Assembly: GCA_016186795.1 (NCBI GenBank)
Contig: JACPKY010000002.1
Span: 11,814-75,813 of the forward strand
DNA length: 64,000 bases
Origin: Candidatus Gottesmanbacteria bacterium
Lineage (GTDB): Bacteria > Patescibacteria > Microgenomatia > 2-02-FULL-39-11
Reading direction: 5' to 3'
The position numbers were made by a program, and so were the translations under genes. This document shows positions 49,092 through 58,208 of this stretch, piece after piece. A model generated the notes under the pieces. That model saw only the letters and a list, made by a program, of their open reading frames with translations. It was not told where the DNA came from and did no database searches. Each line of letters starts with the position of its first letter. The stretch's first letter is position 1.

Positions 49092-49793
49092 ATGTATAAC
49101 AAACCCTTACTCTTATTCGACATCGACTGGACTCTTCTTAAGGGTGGTCTTGCCGAGCATGTCGATGGATTTACCTATGCATGGAATAAAGTTTTAGGGA
49201 TCACTGCTCATTTGTCTGATTGGAAAGATTACCACGGACAGCCGGATGGAGTGATTCTTTCGAAAATTCCCGTTCTCTGCCATGGGGTAGACCAAGAAAC
49301 TGTAAAGCTGAAACAAGAAGCGTTGAAACAGGCGAAAATAGATTATTTTTTTGAACACGCACAAAAAGATTATAAACATCTTCTCATGCCGGGAGTCATT
49401 GATTTATTGCACGAGCTTGAAAAACGGACAATTCCCATGGTAATCGCATCAGGAAATCTTGAAAAAATTGGCTGGTATAGGTTGGAAAAGGCGGGAATCA
49501 AAAAATTTTTTCTGGGAGGAGGATGGGGAGATAGCGTTTCTTCAAAATCTGAGGCATTTTTGCTTGCTATCGCAGCCTCCGAAAAGATTCTTTTGCAAAA
49601 AATTCCCAAAGAACACATTTTTGATATTGGTGATTCACACTACGATATTGAAGCAGCAAGAGCAATCGGGATTCACTCTATCGGTGTTTTGACGGGATTT
49701 GATTCGGAAGATGTATTGCGAAAAAGTGGCGCAGAATACGTATTAAAAAATCTTACTGATACAAAGAAATTTTTCGAAATGATCAAAATATAA
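49092..49793 (+). CDS. HAD-superfamily phosphatase
   Basis: 233 aa from ATG 49092. LLLFDIDWTLLKGG is motif I (DxDxT variant DIDWT), VIASGN motif II, and IFDIGDSHYDIEAARAIGIHSIGVLTG motif IV. Cap domain of the phosphoglycolate-phosphatase type. Substrate unknown. Confidence 0.88.
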   Translation: MYNKPLLLFDIDWTLLKGGLAEHVDGFTYAWNKVLGITAHLSDWKDYHGQPDGVILSKIPVLCHGVDQETVKLKQEALKQAKIDYFFEHAQKDYKHLLMPGVIDLLHELEKRTIPMVIASGNLEKIGWYRLEKAGIKKFFLGGGWGDSVSSKSEAFLLAIAASEKILLQKIPKEHIFDIGDSHYDIEAARAIGIHSIGVLTGFDSEDVLRKSGAEYVLKNLTDTKKFFEMIKI

Positions 49794-49826
49794 CAGGGAA
49801 CATTGCTTTTGCAATTTTGAGGGTGG

Positions 49827-49832
49827 TATAAT
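49827..49832 (+). promoter_or_regulatory. extended -10 box upstream of the SAM-hydrolase-like gene
   Basis: TGGTATAAT, with TATAAT at 49827-49832, places the transcription start within about five bases of the ATG at 49843. An in-frame ATG at 49831 overlaps the -10 and cannot be the start. Confidence 0.65.
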
Positions 49833-49842
49833 GAGTCTTTCT

Positions 49843-50718
49843 ATGAGTAATCACAAGCTAAAAAGTTGGGTATACCGTTCACCTGATAGAATTTCTCCGC
49901 ACACGCTGCATATTGAGGTAATCGCAGATTACGGAGGGGGCCATAGTACTGATCACGCCTTTGCAGAAGTGCGAAATCATTTCTTGCGTTTTGATAAGGG
50001 CAAAAAAATCCGCTTAGTTACCGAGCATCCGGTATTTGCTTTTTCCACTCTTGAGACAGGATTTTGGATTTCACAGGAAGGCCTTCACAGCGAGCATAAG
50101 GATCTGGTCATTTTTTCCAATACCGCTCCTCGCGGAGATGTTGTGTGGCGCGGACATGAAACACAAGGGTTTGTCTGTGGGATTTTGGATAACGGAATTC
50201 CTATCTTTGCTGTGAATGCTGGGTATAACCTTTCATTTGTAAAGGACCGCCTGAAGGGTTTATGGGAAGTGAAAGTTCCAAATGTCGGAACTCAGTTTCG
50301 ATCTCGCGATTACTATCCCGAAGTGACGATGGCAATCCTTCAGGGTAATTCTACAAAAGTCGGCAAAGAGGTTAATCTTAGAGAAATTCCCGCCGTCCCT
50401 AACTTCGTTGTCGCCTCTGTTGACGGCTATGGAAATCTGAAAACAACAATTCGTCGAAGCTATCTTTCTGACAGGGTACTTTCTAGTAAGAAAGTAAAAG
50501 TGACAATTAATAATGCTTCCCATATCGTATTAAATACGTTGGCAGGGGGACATGGGAAAGTTGGAGAGTTGTGTATGGTGCAGGGGTCATCAGGTGGGAA
50601 AAATAGAACATATATAGAATTTATCAGAATGCAAGGACGAGCTGCCGATGATTTTCACATTGATGGTCCACGGGATGATATGGGGAAAATTGTGATAGAA
50701 ACAATAAGGGAAGGATAA
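49843..50718 (+). CDS. SAM hydroxide adenosyltransferase (DUF62)-like protein
   Basis: 291 aa. VIADYGGGHSTDHAFAEVRNHFL resembles the N-terminal TDFG motif of the SAM hydrolase/fluorinase family; FAVNAGYNLSFV and VVASVDGYGNLKTTIRRSYL fit the middle and the D-x-FGN-x-x-TNI motif. Family members split SAM to adenosine and methionine. Assignment is moderate; the neighbours (adenosine-kinase-like, SAH hydrolase) support it. Confidence 0.6.
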   Translation: MSNHKLKSWVYRSPDRISPHTLHIEVIADYGGGHSTDHAFAEVRNHFLRFDKGKKIRLVTEHPVFAFSTLETGFWISQEGLHSEHKDLVIFSNTAPRGDVVWRGHETQGFVCGILDNGIPIFAVNAGYNLSFVKDRLKGLWEVKVPNVGTQFRSRDYYPEVTMAILQGNSTKVGKEVNLREIPAVPNFVVASVDGYGNLKTTIRRSYLSDRVLSSKKVKVTINNASHIVLNTLAGGHGKVGELCMVQGSSGGKNRTYIEFIRMQGRAADDFHIDGPRDDMGKIVIETIREG

Positions 50719-50724
50719 CCGGAT

Positions 50725-52869
50725 ATGTACTACAAATCAATTCTTGACCTTATTGGCAATACTCCGCTTGTCCGCATCAATAAACTCAATCCAAATCCCT
50801 CAAACGTTACAATTCTTGTCAAACTTGAGTACTTAAACCCCGGCGGAAGTATCAAAGATCGGATGGTGAAAGAGATTGTTGCGGAGGCAGAAAAGAATGG
50901 AGAGCTTAAAAAAGGGGGAACAATTGTTGAGGCCACATCCGGCAATACCGGAATCGGATTTGCCATGGTTTCCGCAGTTAAAGGATATAAAGCAATCTTT
51001 ACCCAGCCCAACTGGATGAGTGCCAACAAGAGGAAGCTCATTGAAGCTTTTGGGGCAAAGGTTCATGTTTGTCCTACAGCAGTTCCAATTGATGATCCGC
51101 GAAGTTACAAAAGTACCGCCAAAAGAATTGCCAAAGAAAAAGGAGCTTATCTTTCAGATCAGTACAGTAACCCAGCAAACCCTGTTGCTCACTACAAAAC
51201 AACCGGCCGGGAAATTTGGGAAGCACTAAACGGGAAAATTGATTATATAGTAATTGGAATAGGGACAGGTGGCACCTCAACGGGGGTAGTCAAGTTTCTT
51301 AAAGAAAAAAATCCCAAAATAAAATTTATTGCACCAGACCCCATAGGTTCTGTTTATAGCGGCAAGCTTGGTGCCTTCAGAGTAGAGGGAATTGGTCATA
51401 TTTTTATTCCCAAAAATGTTGATTTATCCCTTGTTGATGAGTTTGTTCGTCTGGAAAGTAAGAAAGCTATTGAAATGGCAAAGCGGATAACTTGTAAGGA
51501 GGGGATTTTGGCAGGACCATCATCGGGGGCAGCTATGTATGCGGCAGTTGAAGTTGCCAAAAAAATAAAAGAAAAGGGGAAAGTAATCGTTGCTATTTTT
51601 CCTGATTCAGGGGAACGGTACCTGGATTATCTTTACGACGAAGATTTTGAAGTACCAGTTGTATCCAAACATCGAACGAAGGAGAATTTCTCAACTTCCG
51701 CAATCCATGGGCCAGTTTCTGATTTTCAAGACAGGAATGCTCTGGTTCCTCCGCTGTATCGATCCGCAATTTACAAATTCAAAAATGTTGAAGAAGCGGG
51801 GAAAATTTTTGAAGGCAGTAATCGTGCGGAAGAAAACAGATCCAAATACGTCTATACTCGCGGCAATCATCCAAATCAGCGTCTTTTGGAAAGGACCCTT
51901 ACGAGACTTGAAGGTGGGGTGGATAGTGTTGCCTTTTCCTCAGGGATGGCGGCAATTACTTCTTTTGCCGAGACAATTCTTCATCAAGGTGATGAAGTGG
52001 TTGCCTCCAATGTTTTATATGGAGATACGCATAAATTTTTCAATAGTTTTGTCAAAAGGTGGGGGATAAAAACGACGTTTGTTGATATCACCAATCTTTC
52101 TCAGGTACAAAAAGCAATAAGTAAAAAAACCAAACTTATCTATACAGAAACCCCCACCAATCCGCTTTTAACAATTGCCGATATTGAAAAACTTTCTCAA
52201 ATTGCCAAACAAGCAAATGCTATTTTGGTTATCGATAATACATTTGCATCCCCTTATTTACAACAACCGTTAAAATTGGGAGCCGATGTCGTTATCGAAT
52301 CGACGACAAAATATATATCAGGACACTCCGATGCCTTGGGAGGTATTGTTATTGCCAAAAACCAAGATCTTATTATGGAACTTTGGGGAACTCTTTTTGT
52401 CAAAGGCGCTCAGATGGATCCCGAAGTTGCAGCTCTATCGCTTCGGGGACTAAAAACGCTTGGTCTTAGGATGGAAAGACATTGCCAAAACGCGCAAATT
52501 GTTGCAAAATTTTTATCCAAACACCCGAAGGTGAAAGTTGTGTACTATCCAGGACTTATTACACATCCCCAGCATGATCTTGCAAGAGTTCAGATGAACG
52601 GATTTGGAGGGATTGTTTCCTTTGAGCTAAAAGGTGGGATTGAGGAAGGTAAAAAATTTGTGAACAACCTGAAACTTTTCTCTCTTTCAGTAAGTTTGGG
52701 AGCTATAGAAAGTTTAGTAAACCATCCTGCGTCTATGACACAAAAAGTTATTCCGCAAAAGGAACGGCTCAAGGCAGGAATTACCGATGGACTTATCAGG
52801 CTCTCAGTTGGAATTGAAGACGTTGATGATCTTTTGGCAGATTTGAGAGAGTCTTTTAATACGTTATAA
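50725..52869 (+). CDS. fusion of cystathionine beta-synthase/cysteine synthase and cystathionine gamma-lyase
   Basis: 714 aa with two PLP enzymes. Residues 1-310: fold type II, LIGNTPLVRI, EYLNPGGSIKDRM (PLP lysine), TSGNTGIG, GIGTGGTSTG, PSSGAAM. Residues about 325-714: fold type I Cys/Met enzyme, YTRGNHPNQRLLERTLTRLEGG, FSSGMAAI, TPTNPLL, IDNTFASPYLQQPLKLGADVVIESTTKYISGHSD (PLP lysine). No CBS (Bateman) regulatory domains. The two activities are consecutive steps, homocysteine plus serine to cystathionine to cysteine, so one polypeptide could do reverse transsulfuration. Confidence 0.93.
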   Translation: MYYKSILDLIGNTPLVRINKLNPNPSNVTILVKLEYLNPGGSIKDRMVKEIVAEAEKNGELKKGGTIVEATSGNTGIGFAMVSAVKGYKAIFTQPNWMSANKRKLIEAFGAKVHVCPTAVPIDDPRSYKSTAKRIAKEKGAYLSDQYSNPANPVAHYKTTGREIWEALNGKIDYIVIGIGTGGTSTGVVKFLKEKNPKIKFIAPDPIGSVYSGKLGAFRVEGIGHIFIPKNVDLSLVDEFVRLESKKAIEMAKRITCKEGILAGPSSGAAMYAAVEVAKKIKEKGKVIVAIFPDSGERYLDYLYDEDFEVPVVSKHRTKENFSTSAIHGPVSDFQDRNALVPPLYRSAIYKFKNVEEAGKIFEGSNRAEENRSKYVYTRGNHPNQRLLERTLTRLEGGVDSVAFSSGMAAITSFAETILHQGDEVVASNVLYGDTHKFFNSFVKRWGIKTTFVDITNLSQVQKAISKKTKLIYTETPTNPLLTIADIEKLSQIAKQANAILVIDNTFASPYLQQPLKLGADVVIESTTKYISGHSDALGGIVIAKNQDLIMELWGTLFVKGAQMDPEVAALSLRGLKTLGLRMERHCQNAQIVAKFLSKHPKVKVVYYPGLITHPQHDLARVQMNGFGGIVSFELKGGIEEGKKFVNNLKLFSLSVSLGAIESLVNHPASMTQKVIPQKERLKAGITDGLIRLSVGIEDVDDLLADLRESFNTL

Positions 52870-52889
52870 CTATTTGAAAGAAGAAGGAA

Positions 52890-54146
52890 ATGAAACAATA
52901 TAAAGTAAAAGATATTAAATTGGCAGATAGCGGGAAGAAGAAAATTGATTGGGCTCGTGATCATATGCCGGTTGTTTCAGAAATTACTAAAGAGTTTTCA
53001 AAAAGAAAACCCTTTAAGGGGTTAACAATAGGAGCTAGTCTTCATGTAACGAAAGATACGGCTGTTTTGATGTACGCTTTAAGGACGGGAGGAGCCAAAG
53101 TTATCTTGTGTGGATGTAATCCGCTCTCAACTCAAGACGATGTTGCGGCAGCTTTAGCCAAAGACGACTTTCCGATTTTTGCCTGGAGGGGGCAAACAAG
53201 ATTTGAGTACTATACGTCTATTGATTTTGTCTTGGATCACAAACCACAGATCACAATTGATGATGGTTGTGACTTGGTGGGTGTTGTCCATTCGAGAAGG
53301 AAAAATCTGATCCCCAATATATTGGGAGGATGTGAAGAAACTGCAATGGGAGTAAATAGGTTAAGAGTGATGGAGAAGGAAGGAGTTTTGAAATACCCTA
53401 TGATTGCAGTTAACGATGCATACACCAAGCATCTTTTTGACAATCGATATGGTACTGGACAGTCAAGCCTTGACGGAATCTTACGAGCAACCAATATCCT
53501 TTTTTCCGGAAAAACTATGGTTGTCGTCGGATACGGATGGTGTGGAAGAGGAGTAACAACGAGAGCCAAAGGATTGGGATCCCAAGTGATTGTTTGTGAA
53601 ATTGATCCGATTCGGGCTCTTGAGGCAGTGATGGATGGTTTTGGAGTGATGCCGATATCTGCGGCGGTCCGCATTGGTGATATTTTTGTCACAGTTACCA
53701 GCAATAAAAATGTCATTACGTATGCTCATATGCTGACAATGAAAGACGGGGCGGTACTTGCAAATGCCGGTCATACCAATGTAGAAATTGATGTGGAAAC
53801 TCTTGATAAAAGAGTGAAAAAAAGAGTTGAAATTCGTCCTAATACTGTCGAATACTTTCTGCCGAACGGAAAAACGATATACGTCTTGGGAGAAGGAAGA
53901 ATTATTAATCTTGTTGCAGCTGAAGGGCATCCGTCAGAAGTTATGGATATGAGTTTTGCAACACAAGCATTATCTGCAGAATATATAGCGGTTCACCATA
54001 AAAAGCTTTTACCCAAAGTTTACAATACCACTATTGAGCAGGATCGGCGAATTGCGACGTTGAAACTTAAAACAATGGGAATTTCAATTGATACAATGAC
54101 CGCTGCACAAAAGAAATACATGGGAAGCTGGACCGAAGGTACTTGA
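52890..54146 (+). CDS. ahcY: adenosylhomocysteinase
   Basis: Splits S-adenosylhomocysteine into homocysteine and adenosine. 418 aa: KIDWARDHMPVV, GASLHVTKDTAVLMYALRTGGAKVILCGCNPLSTQDDVAAAL, NRYGTGQSSLDGILRATN, NAD-binding VVVGYGWCGRGVTTRAKGLGSQVIVCEIDPIRALEAVMDGF, NAGHTNVEID. The C-terminus lacks the extended -PFRY ending of the longer type. Feeds homocysteine to the fusion enzyme encoded just upstream. Confidence 0.97.
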   Translation: MKQYKVKDIKLADSGKKKIDWARDHMPVVSEITKEFSKRKPFKGLTIGASLHVTKDTAVLMYALRTGGAKVILCGCNPLSTQDDVAAALAKDDFPIFAWRGQTRFEYYTSIDFVLDHKPQITIDDGCDLVGVVHSRRKNLIPNILGGCEETAMGVNRLRVMEKEGVLKYPMIAVNDAYTKHLFDNRYGTGQSSLDGILRATNILFSGKTMVVVGYGWCGRGVTTRAKGLGSQVIVCEIDPIRALEAVMDGFGVMPISAAVRIGDIFVTVTSNKNVITYAHMLTMKDGAVLANAGHTNVEIDVETLDKRVKKRVEIRPNTVEYFLPNGKTIYVLGEGRIINLVAAEGHPSEVMDMSFATQALSAEYIAVHHKKLLPKVYNTTIEQDRRIATLKLKTMGISIDTMTAAQKKYMGSWTEGT

Positions 54147-54177
54147 AACTAAAGGGAAAAGGTCCCATAATTACACT

Positions 54178-55086
54178 ATGGCAAGTGTTATCTTTTCTGG
54201 AAATTCCAACCTAACACTTTCACAAAACATTGTCAAAGAACTCTCCCTCTCCTTAGGAAAAGTTGAAATTGTTCGATTTGCAGATTCAGAAATTCGGGTT
54301 CGTGTTGAGGAGGACGTTGAGGGAAAAGATGTTTTCCTTCTGCAATCACTCTCAAATCCAGTTGATGAACACCTCATGGAACTACTTTTGATGGCAGATG
54401 CTGTCAAACGAGGAGAACCAAGGAAAATTATCGCGGTTCTCCCATACCATGGATATGCGAGACAAGATAGAGTCCATCGTCCTGGTGAGTGTCTCTCAAG
54501 CCAAGTAGTTGCGAAACTCATCGAAACCGTCGACGTTGATAAATTGATTACCGTTGAGCTTCATAACGAATCACTGATTGGTTTTTTTAAAATTCCCGTC
54601 GTTCATATTTCGGGATTAACTGTCTTTCAAAAAGAAGTTGAAAAGATTGACAATGAAGTCGTCATCATCACACCCGATGCCGGAGCTCTCAAGCGTGCCC
54701 AGAAATTTGCCGAGGATTTAGAATTGCCCTTGGCACTTATTGAAAAAAAACGGGATTTGAATCAACCGCATAAAATTGTTTCAATGCGGGTTGTGGGGGA
54801 TATCGTAGGGAAAACGGCAATTATTGCCGAGGATGTGATCGTAACAGGTGGAACACTTGTGAATGCTTCCTACGTATTGAAACAGAAAGGAGCAAAACAG
54901 GTTATTGCTGCGGCAACTCACGCTGATTTTGTTGGCGGAACTGATAAAATATTGCAGGAGTCTCCCATTGATCGTGTCTGGGTGACAGATACAATTACCA
55001 TTCCTGATGATAAAAAATTTCCTAAGCTGCAGATTTTTCCTATTGCCTCAACCCTCGCTTCTTATATGCGGAAGATGGTAAAATGA
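54178..55086 (+). CDS. prs: ribose-phosphate pyrophosphokinase
   Basis: Makes PRPP from ribose 5-phosphate and ATP. 302 aa: EIVRFADSEIRVRVEEDVEGKDVFLLQSLSNPVDEHLMELLLMADA, RKIIAVLPYHGYARQDR, VELHNES, and the PRPP loop AIIAEDVIVTGGTLVNA. Slightly short; regulatory flag residues look incomplete, so a class II-type enzyme is possible. Confidence 0.95.
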   Translation: MASVIFSGNSNLTLSQNIVKELSLSLGKVEIVRFADSEIRVRVEEDVEGKDVFLLQSLSNPVDEHLMELLLMADAVKRGEPRKIIAVLPYHGYARQDRVHRPGECLSSQVVAKLIETVDVDKLITVELHNESLIGFFKIPVVHISGLTVFQKEVEKIDNEVVIITPDAGALKRAQKFAEDLELPLALIEKKRDLNQPHKIVSMRVVGDIVGKTAIIAEDVIVTGGTLVNASYVLKQKGAKQVIAAATHADFVGGTDKILQESPIDRVWVTDTITIPDDKKFPKLQIFPIASTLASYMRKMVK

Positions 55087-55090
55087 GGGA

Positions 55091-55720
55091 ATGAAAATTA
55101 TTCCCAAATCACTATCGAAACTCATTGAATCATTTGAGAAGCTTCCTGGAATTGGTCCGAAGACTGCAGGACGTCTTGCCTTTTATCTACTCCATGTTCC
55201 CCAAAATGAGCTCAATATGTTTAGCGACAATATCAAGAATTTAAAAATTGCGACAAAGTTTTGTTCTCTTTGCGGCAATATTGGTGAAACCGATCCATGC
55301 TCGGTGTGTGAAGACGTATCCCGTGACCATTCTTTTGTTTGCGTTGTAGAACAACCGTTGGATGTTGTTTCCATAGAAAAAACTGGTGCCTATAAAGGAG
55401 TCTATCACGTTTTATACGGAGCGATTAATCCATTACAAAATATCGGTCCCGATGAGATACGGATTGCTGAACTTATGAAACGTATTTTCGGTGGGACTAT
55501 TCATGAAATACTTCTGGCGACAAACCCTACCATGGAGGGAGAGGCAACAGCAATGTATATCAAAAGAGAAATTCAAAATGCAATCCGCCAGCTGGCGGAC
55601 AAAAGTCAAAATTCAATAAGAATAACCAGACTTGCACATGGGCTTCCTGTTGGAGGTGATATTGAGTATGCTGATGAAGTGACACTGTCTCGGGCGTTTG
55701 AAGGGAGGAGGGAATACTGA
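55091..55720 (+). CDS. recR: recombination mediator RecR
   Basis: 209 aa. HhH FEKLPGIGPKTAGRLAFYLL, zinc finger C-SLCGNIGETDPCSVC, Toprim CVVEQPLDVVSIEKTGAYKGVYHVLYGAINPLQNIGPDEI, TNPTMEGEATAMYI, RLAHGLPVGGDIEYADEVTL. Between the last two motifs a palindromic repeat (55584-55599) adds a few residues (IRQLADKSQN). Acts in RecF-pathway repair. Confidence 0.96.
   Translation: MKIIPKSLSKLIESFEKLPGIGPKTAGRLAFYLLHVPQNELNMFSDNIKNLKIATKFCSLCGNIGETDPCSVCEDVSRDHSFVCVVEQPLDVVSIEKTGAYKGVYHVLYGAINPLQNIGPDEIRIAELMKRIFGGTIHEILLATNPTMEGEATAMYIKREIQNAIRQLADKSQNSIRITRLAHGLPVGGDIEYADEVTLSRAFEGRREY
55584..55599. repeat. TCCGCCAGCTGGCGGA palindrome inside recR
   Basis: Perfect copy of the palindrome at 15313 and 38243, in frame within recR, in a surface-loop region between Toprim motifs. 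Confidence 0.8.
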
Positions 55721-56022
55721 TGCTTTCAAAAAAACTGTTACTTGGCCAACTGCAAAATGTTCCCGATCCAGAACTTGGAATATCTATTGTTGAGTTGGGT
55801 CTCATTTATGATGTAAAGGCCGATACGAAAGGGAATGTCGAGGTCTTGATGACTCTGACCACCATGGGATGTCCACTTTTTGAGCTGATTGCAGATCCAA
55901 TTAAGGCAACGCTGCAAAAACTTGAAGGAGTGAAAAAAGTGGATGTGGAGTTGACGTTTGATCCTCCATGGAGTCCTGATAAAATGAGCAAAGAAGCAAA
56001 AGTGAAATTAGGGTTCTTTTGA
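55720..56022 (+). CDS. MIP18/DUF59 family protein (Fe-S assembly, SufT/PaaD-like)
   Basis: 100 aa, start overlapping the recR stop (TGATG). NVPDPELGISIVELGLIYDVKAD and MTLTTMGCPLFELIADPIKATLQKLEGVKKVDVELTFDPPWSPDKMS are the family's signatures, including the conserved cysteine. Involved in Fe-S cluster maturation in relatives. Confidence 0.93.
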   Translation: MLSKKLLLGQLQNVPDPELGISIVELGLIYDVKADTKGNVEVLMTLTTMGCPLFELIADPIKATLQKLEGVKKVDVELTFDPPWSPDKMSKEAKVKLGFF

Positions 56023-56029
56023 AAAGCTA

Positions 56030-56172
56030 GTTTTCTATTTTTCGCAAAATAGGGTTCGTGGAAAGAGTCTGTATGCTGTATTTCTCGGGAAATCCTTCGG
56101 AAATTACAGTTTCCGCTTTCCTTTTCGAAATACAGCAACATACTCTAATCCACCTGCACAAATTTTGCTCAA
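56030..56172. repeat. 143-bp nested inverted-repeat element
   Basis: Outer AGTTTTCTATTTT/AAAATAGAAAACT, middle GAGT-TGTATGCTGTATTTC-type arm against GAAATACAGCAACATACTC, inner GGAAAT/ATTTCC-like stem. Located between the MIP18 gene and the 56205 gene; either a MITE-like repeat or a structured RNA. Confidence 0.65.
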
Positions 56173-56204
56173 AATAGAAAACTGCTTCTTATTTAAAACA
56201 TAAG

Positions 56205-56702
56205 ATGGGGAAAATAATTAAATCTATTATTACCAATACGTTTGAGGCAGTCAAAGATTCTGCAAAACAGGTGGCTGATACCGTATCACCCGGATCGCTT
56301 CTTGAGCAAGCATTAGGAAAACAAAAGTCTCAAAGTAGTGAATTTACTGAATACCTCAAAAACGTTGGCGGAGAACTTTCACCAGAAGAACTTGAGAAAA
56401 AAAAGAAGGAGTTTTCCCAAAGCGATCAGGAAAAACTGGAAGAGACACGGAAAAAGCTTTTGCCCTCAGTTCCTGCACATATGAAACCACCTCCAACGGC
56501 GAAAGGACCTCGGCCGTACGAGGCGACAATTCAGGAAGAGGAACGAAAGAAAGCACAAGCGGTTGAAATGCAAAAAAAACAAGCTTCCCAACAAATCACT
56601 CCTCCATCGGGGAAGAAGGCACGAGGGTCACTTTTTTCCAAAAAGAAAAAAGCTACCCCTACCGGTTTCGAAGTTATGAAAGGGGATAAAAAGGCAGGAT
56701 GA
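56205..56702 (+). CDS. charged coiled-coil protein, unknown, probably CPR-specific
   Basis: 165 aa, no signal or membrane segment. Amphipathic N-terminus (IIKSIITNTFEAVKDSAKQVADTVSPGSLLEQAL), Lys/Glu/Gln coiled coil, a Pro-rich middle (VPAHMKPPPTAKGPRPYEATIQEEE), then a basic tail (SGKKARGSLFSKKKKATPTGFEV). Looks like families known only from CPR genomes, but I cannot name it with certainty. Confidence 0.65.
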   Translation: MGKIIKSIITNTFEAVKDSAKQVADTVSPGSLLEQALGKQKSQSSEFTEYLKNVGGELSPEELEKKKKEFSQSDQEKLEETRKKLLPSVPAHMKPPPTAKGPRPYEATIQEEERKKAQAVEMQKKQASQQITPPSGKKARGSLFSKKKKATPTGFEVMKGDKKAG

Positions 56703-56724
56703 GATTTAATATTTGATATTGAAT

Positions 56725-58140
56725 ATGTTGCGTCTATATAATACTCTCACGCGAAAAATCGAGAATTTTGTTCCGTTAAATCCACCGCTTGTCACCTACT
56801 ATTCCTGTGGTCCGACGGTGTATGATTTTGCCCATATCGGGCATGCACGGACGTATGTCTTTTCTGATATTTTGCAACGAGTGTTGGAGTGGAGTGGATA
56901 CAAAGTAAAACGGGTGATGAATATTACTGATGTTGGTCATTTAACATCCGATAGCGATACCGGGGAGGACAAGATGGAAAAGGGAGCGAAAAGGGAAGGA
57001 AAAACCGTTTGGGATATCGCAAAATTCTACACCGATGATTTTTTCGTGATGCTGCAAAAATTGAATATCAAAACGCCCCAAACGATTTGCAAGGCGACCG
57101 ACTACATCAAAGAAATGATTGATTTGGTGAAAGTTTTGGAAAAAAAAGGTTTTACCTACACCATAGAAGATGGAGTATATTTCGATACCGGAAAAATATC
57201 CGACTACGGAAAACTTACGGGAAAGTCAAAAGAAGAGTTGGAAAAAGGACAAAAAGCAGGTTTCAGGGTGGAAATCGTTCCCGGAAAACGAAATCCTATG
57301 GATTTTGCCCTATGGAAATTAACTCCCAAAGGAGTAAAGCGGCAAATGGAATGGGATAGTCCCTGGGGGAAAGGATTTCCTGGTTGGCATATTGAATGCT
57401 CAGCCATGAGTATGAAAGTATTAGGGCCTACTATTGATATTCATACAGGTGGTGTTGACCATATCCCTATTCACCACACCAATGAAATTGCCCAAAGCGA
57501 AGCGGCAACCGACAAAAAGTTTGTCCGTTTTTTTCTTCATGGAGAGCATCTTTTCGTTGATGGGGAAAAGATGAGCAAATCGAGAGGTAATTTTTACCGA
57601 GTTGCCGATATCGAAAAGAAAGAATACTCACCTTTGGCTCTTCGGTATCTTTTTTTGACTGTACACTATCGTACGCAGATGAACTTTACCTGGAAGTCAC
57701 TTAACGCCTCCCAAACTGCTCTTACTAACCTTTACGATCATATACGAAAGCATATCCAAAATGGTGCAAAAGAAGGGAAATTATCAAAAGAAGCGCAAAA
57801 AGTAAAAAAAGAATTTGAAGAAGCGATTTCCTCTGATCTTTCTTTACCTCTTGCCTTGGCAGTCGTTTGGGATACGGTGAAAGGAAGACTTTCCTCTTCT
57901 GATATTTACACGTTGCTTCTCCAATTTGATACTGTGCTGGGTTTGGGTTTTTCCGATATTCACGTTTCTATTGCACCAGATATACAAGCGCTTATTTTAA
58001 AGCGAGATGAAGCTCGGCGCAATAAAAATTTTCAGGAGGCGGATAAACTTCGAAGTATGCTTGAAAAAAAAAGGTTTGCAGTCAATGATACGTCGGTTGG
58101 AACTATCGTTATCCCCAGAAATAATAACGCTAAAAGATAA
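56725..58140 (+). CDS. cysS: cysteinyl-tRNA synthetase
   Basis: 471 aa from ATG 56725 (four codons after the first possible start). SCGPTVYDFAHIGHARTYVFSDIL carries the zinc cysteine and HIGH motif; GWHIECSAMSMKVLG; GGVDHIPIHHTNEIAQSEAATDKKFVRFFLHGEHLFVDGEKMSKSRGNF carries KMSKS. C-terminal helical anticodon domain present. Cys supply and CysRS lie within 4 kb of each other. Confidence 0.97.
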   Translation: MLRLYNTLTRKIENFVPLNPPLVTYYSCGPTVYDFAHIGHARTYVFSDILQRVLEWSGYKVKRVMNITDVGHLTSDSDTGEDKMEKGAKREGKTVWDIAKFYTDDFFVMLQKLNIKTPQTICKATDYIKEMIDLVKVLEKKGFTYTIEDGVYFDTGKISDYGKLTGKSKEELEKGQKAGFRVEIVPGKRNPMDFALWKLTPKGVKRQMEWDSPWGKGFPGWHIECSAMSMKVLGPTIDIHTGGVDHIPIHHTNEIAQSEAATDKKFVRFFLHGEHLFVDGEKMSKSRGNFYRVADIEKKEYSPLALRYLFLTVHYRTQMNFTWKSLNASQTALTNLYDHIRKHIQNGAKEGKLSKEAQKVKKEFEEAISSDLSLPLALAVVWDTVKGRLSSSDIYTLLLQFDTVLGLGFSDIHVSIAPDIQALILKRDEARRNKNFQEADKLRSMLEKKRFAVNDTSVGTIVIPRNNNAKR

Positions 58141-58208
58141 TATCTAAGGTAATTATCATCGTTTGGTCTTTGAAATTTTGAAGGGTCTTTGATATACTTG
58201 CCCACATT

